This document shows positions 62,703 to 62,832 of a stretch of 62,832 nucleotides of DNA, one piece after another. Within the stretch, counting starts at the first letter, position 1; each line of letters starts with the position of its first letter. This DNA comes from an uncultured Granulosicoccaceae bacterium (GTDB lineage: Bacteria > Pseudomonadota > Gammaproteobacteria > Granulosicoccales > Granulosicoccaceae), in contig CALHOI010000040.1 in NCBI GenBank assembly GCA_938035525.1, positions 1 through 62,832 on the forward strand, written 5' to 3'. A program made the position numbers and the translations under genes. The notes under the pieces were generated by a model, which saw only the letters and a list, made by a program, of their open reading frames with translations, had not been told where the DNA came from and searched no databases.

Positions 62703-62832
62703 GGTGCAAATTTCCAATATTGGTTTGAGTGTTTAGCAAGTATTTTTTACCACCTATTCAGGCGATCTTTTTTAGCCATCTTAGCTTTGCGTCTTCTGAT
62801 GTTTGTATGCACCAATCTGGAACGCGTGCACC
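62703..62832. other. Right-hand edge, promoter region of the NMT1-type transporter
   Basis: About 130 bases remain to the window edge. No gene is supported. The promoter for the minus-strand transporter is expected here, but I cannot point to a clear box. Confidence 0.3.

Overview
The window reads as a chromosomal segment of a free-living, probably marine, gammaproteobacterium. G+C looks close to one half by eye. The main argument is the minus-strand order leuC-leuD-(GST)-leuB-asd-fimV-truA-trpF-(acyl-CoA dehydrogenase)-accD-folC-dedD-cvpA-purF, which matches the Pseudomonas-type arrangement apart from the bracketed genes. A yciO-scpA-scpB block, metZ and a FimV protein agree with this. I cannot name a genus. 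No tRNA, rRNA, CRISPR array or insertion sequence was recognised.

Layout. 1-2735: the start of a giant secreted protein made of calcium-binding thrombospondin type 3 repeats, running off the left edge. 3344-16080: a myo-inositol uptake and catabolism region with iolD-iolC-iolB-iolJ (minus), iolE and a Gfo/Idh/MocA dehydrogenase (plus), a sugar-type ABC transporter, a LacI regulator and an extra TIM-barrel isomerase. Three copies of one 14-bp palindrome (TGCAACCGGTTGCA) lie in the three regulatory gaps and tie these genes into one likely regulon. 16171-24982: parvulin-like proteins, a repeat-rich KAEEAR protein, scpB with a long acidic tail, scpA, yciO and metZ. 25055-28779: a TPR/NTF2-like protein overlapping an L,D-transpeptidase, then an HD-GYP phosphodiesterase. 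28812-31663: a GntR regulator with a clear operator/promoter, translationally overlapping an unusual trpB-trpA pair. 31839-39969: an accessory stretch with a Tat-type thioredoxin and CcdA, DUF6502 and DUF3179 proteins, a broken TusE-CBS fusion, a DUF222-HNH nuclease behind a LexA-like box, and a cytochrome P450. 40159-56654: the conserved housekeeping block listed above. 56775-62717: LysR and AraC regulators, a small secreted protein, a membrane protein and a second, NMT1/SsuABC-type ABC transporter.

How the genes work together. Inositol would enter through the binding protein, permease and ATPase (11016-13952), be oxidised by a dehydrogenase and pass through IolE, IolD, IolB, IolC and IolJ to a C3 phosphate and malonate semialdehyde. 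The last enzyme, IolA, is not in the window. Purine (purF), folate (folC), fatty acid (accD), leucine (leuBCD), threonine/methionine/lysine (asd, metZ) and tryptophan (trpF, trpBA) genes make up the biosynthetic part. The most unusual items are the nested TSP3 repeats, the inositol operator trio, the GntR-controlled divergent trpBA, the degenerate TusE-CBS gene and the HNH/P450 pair.
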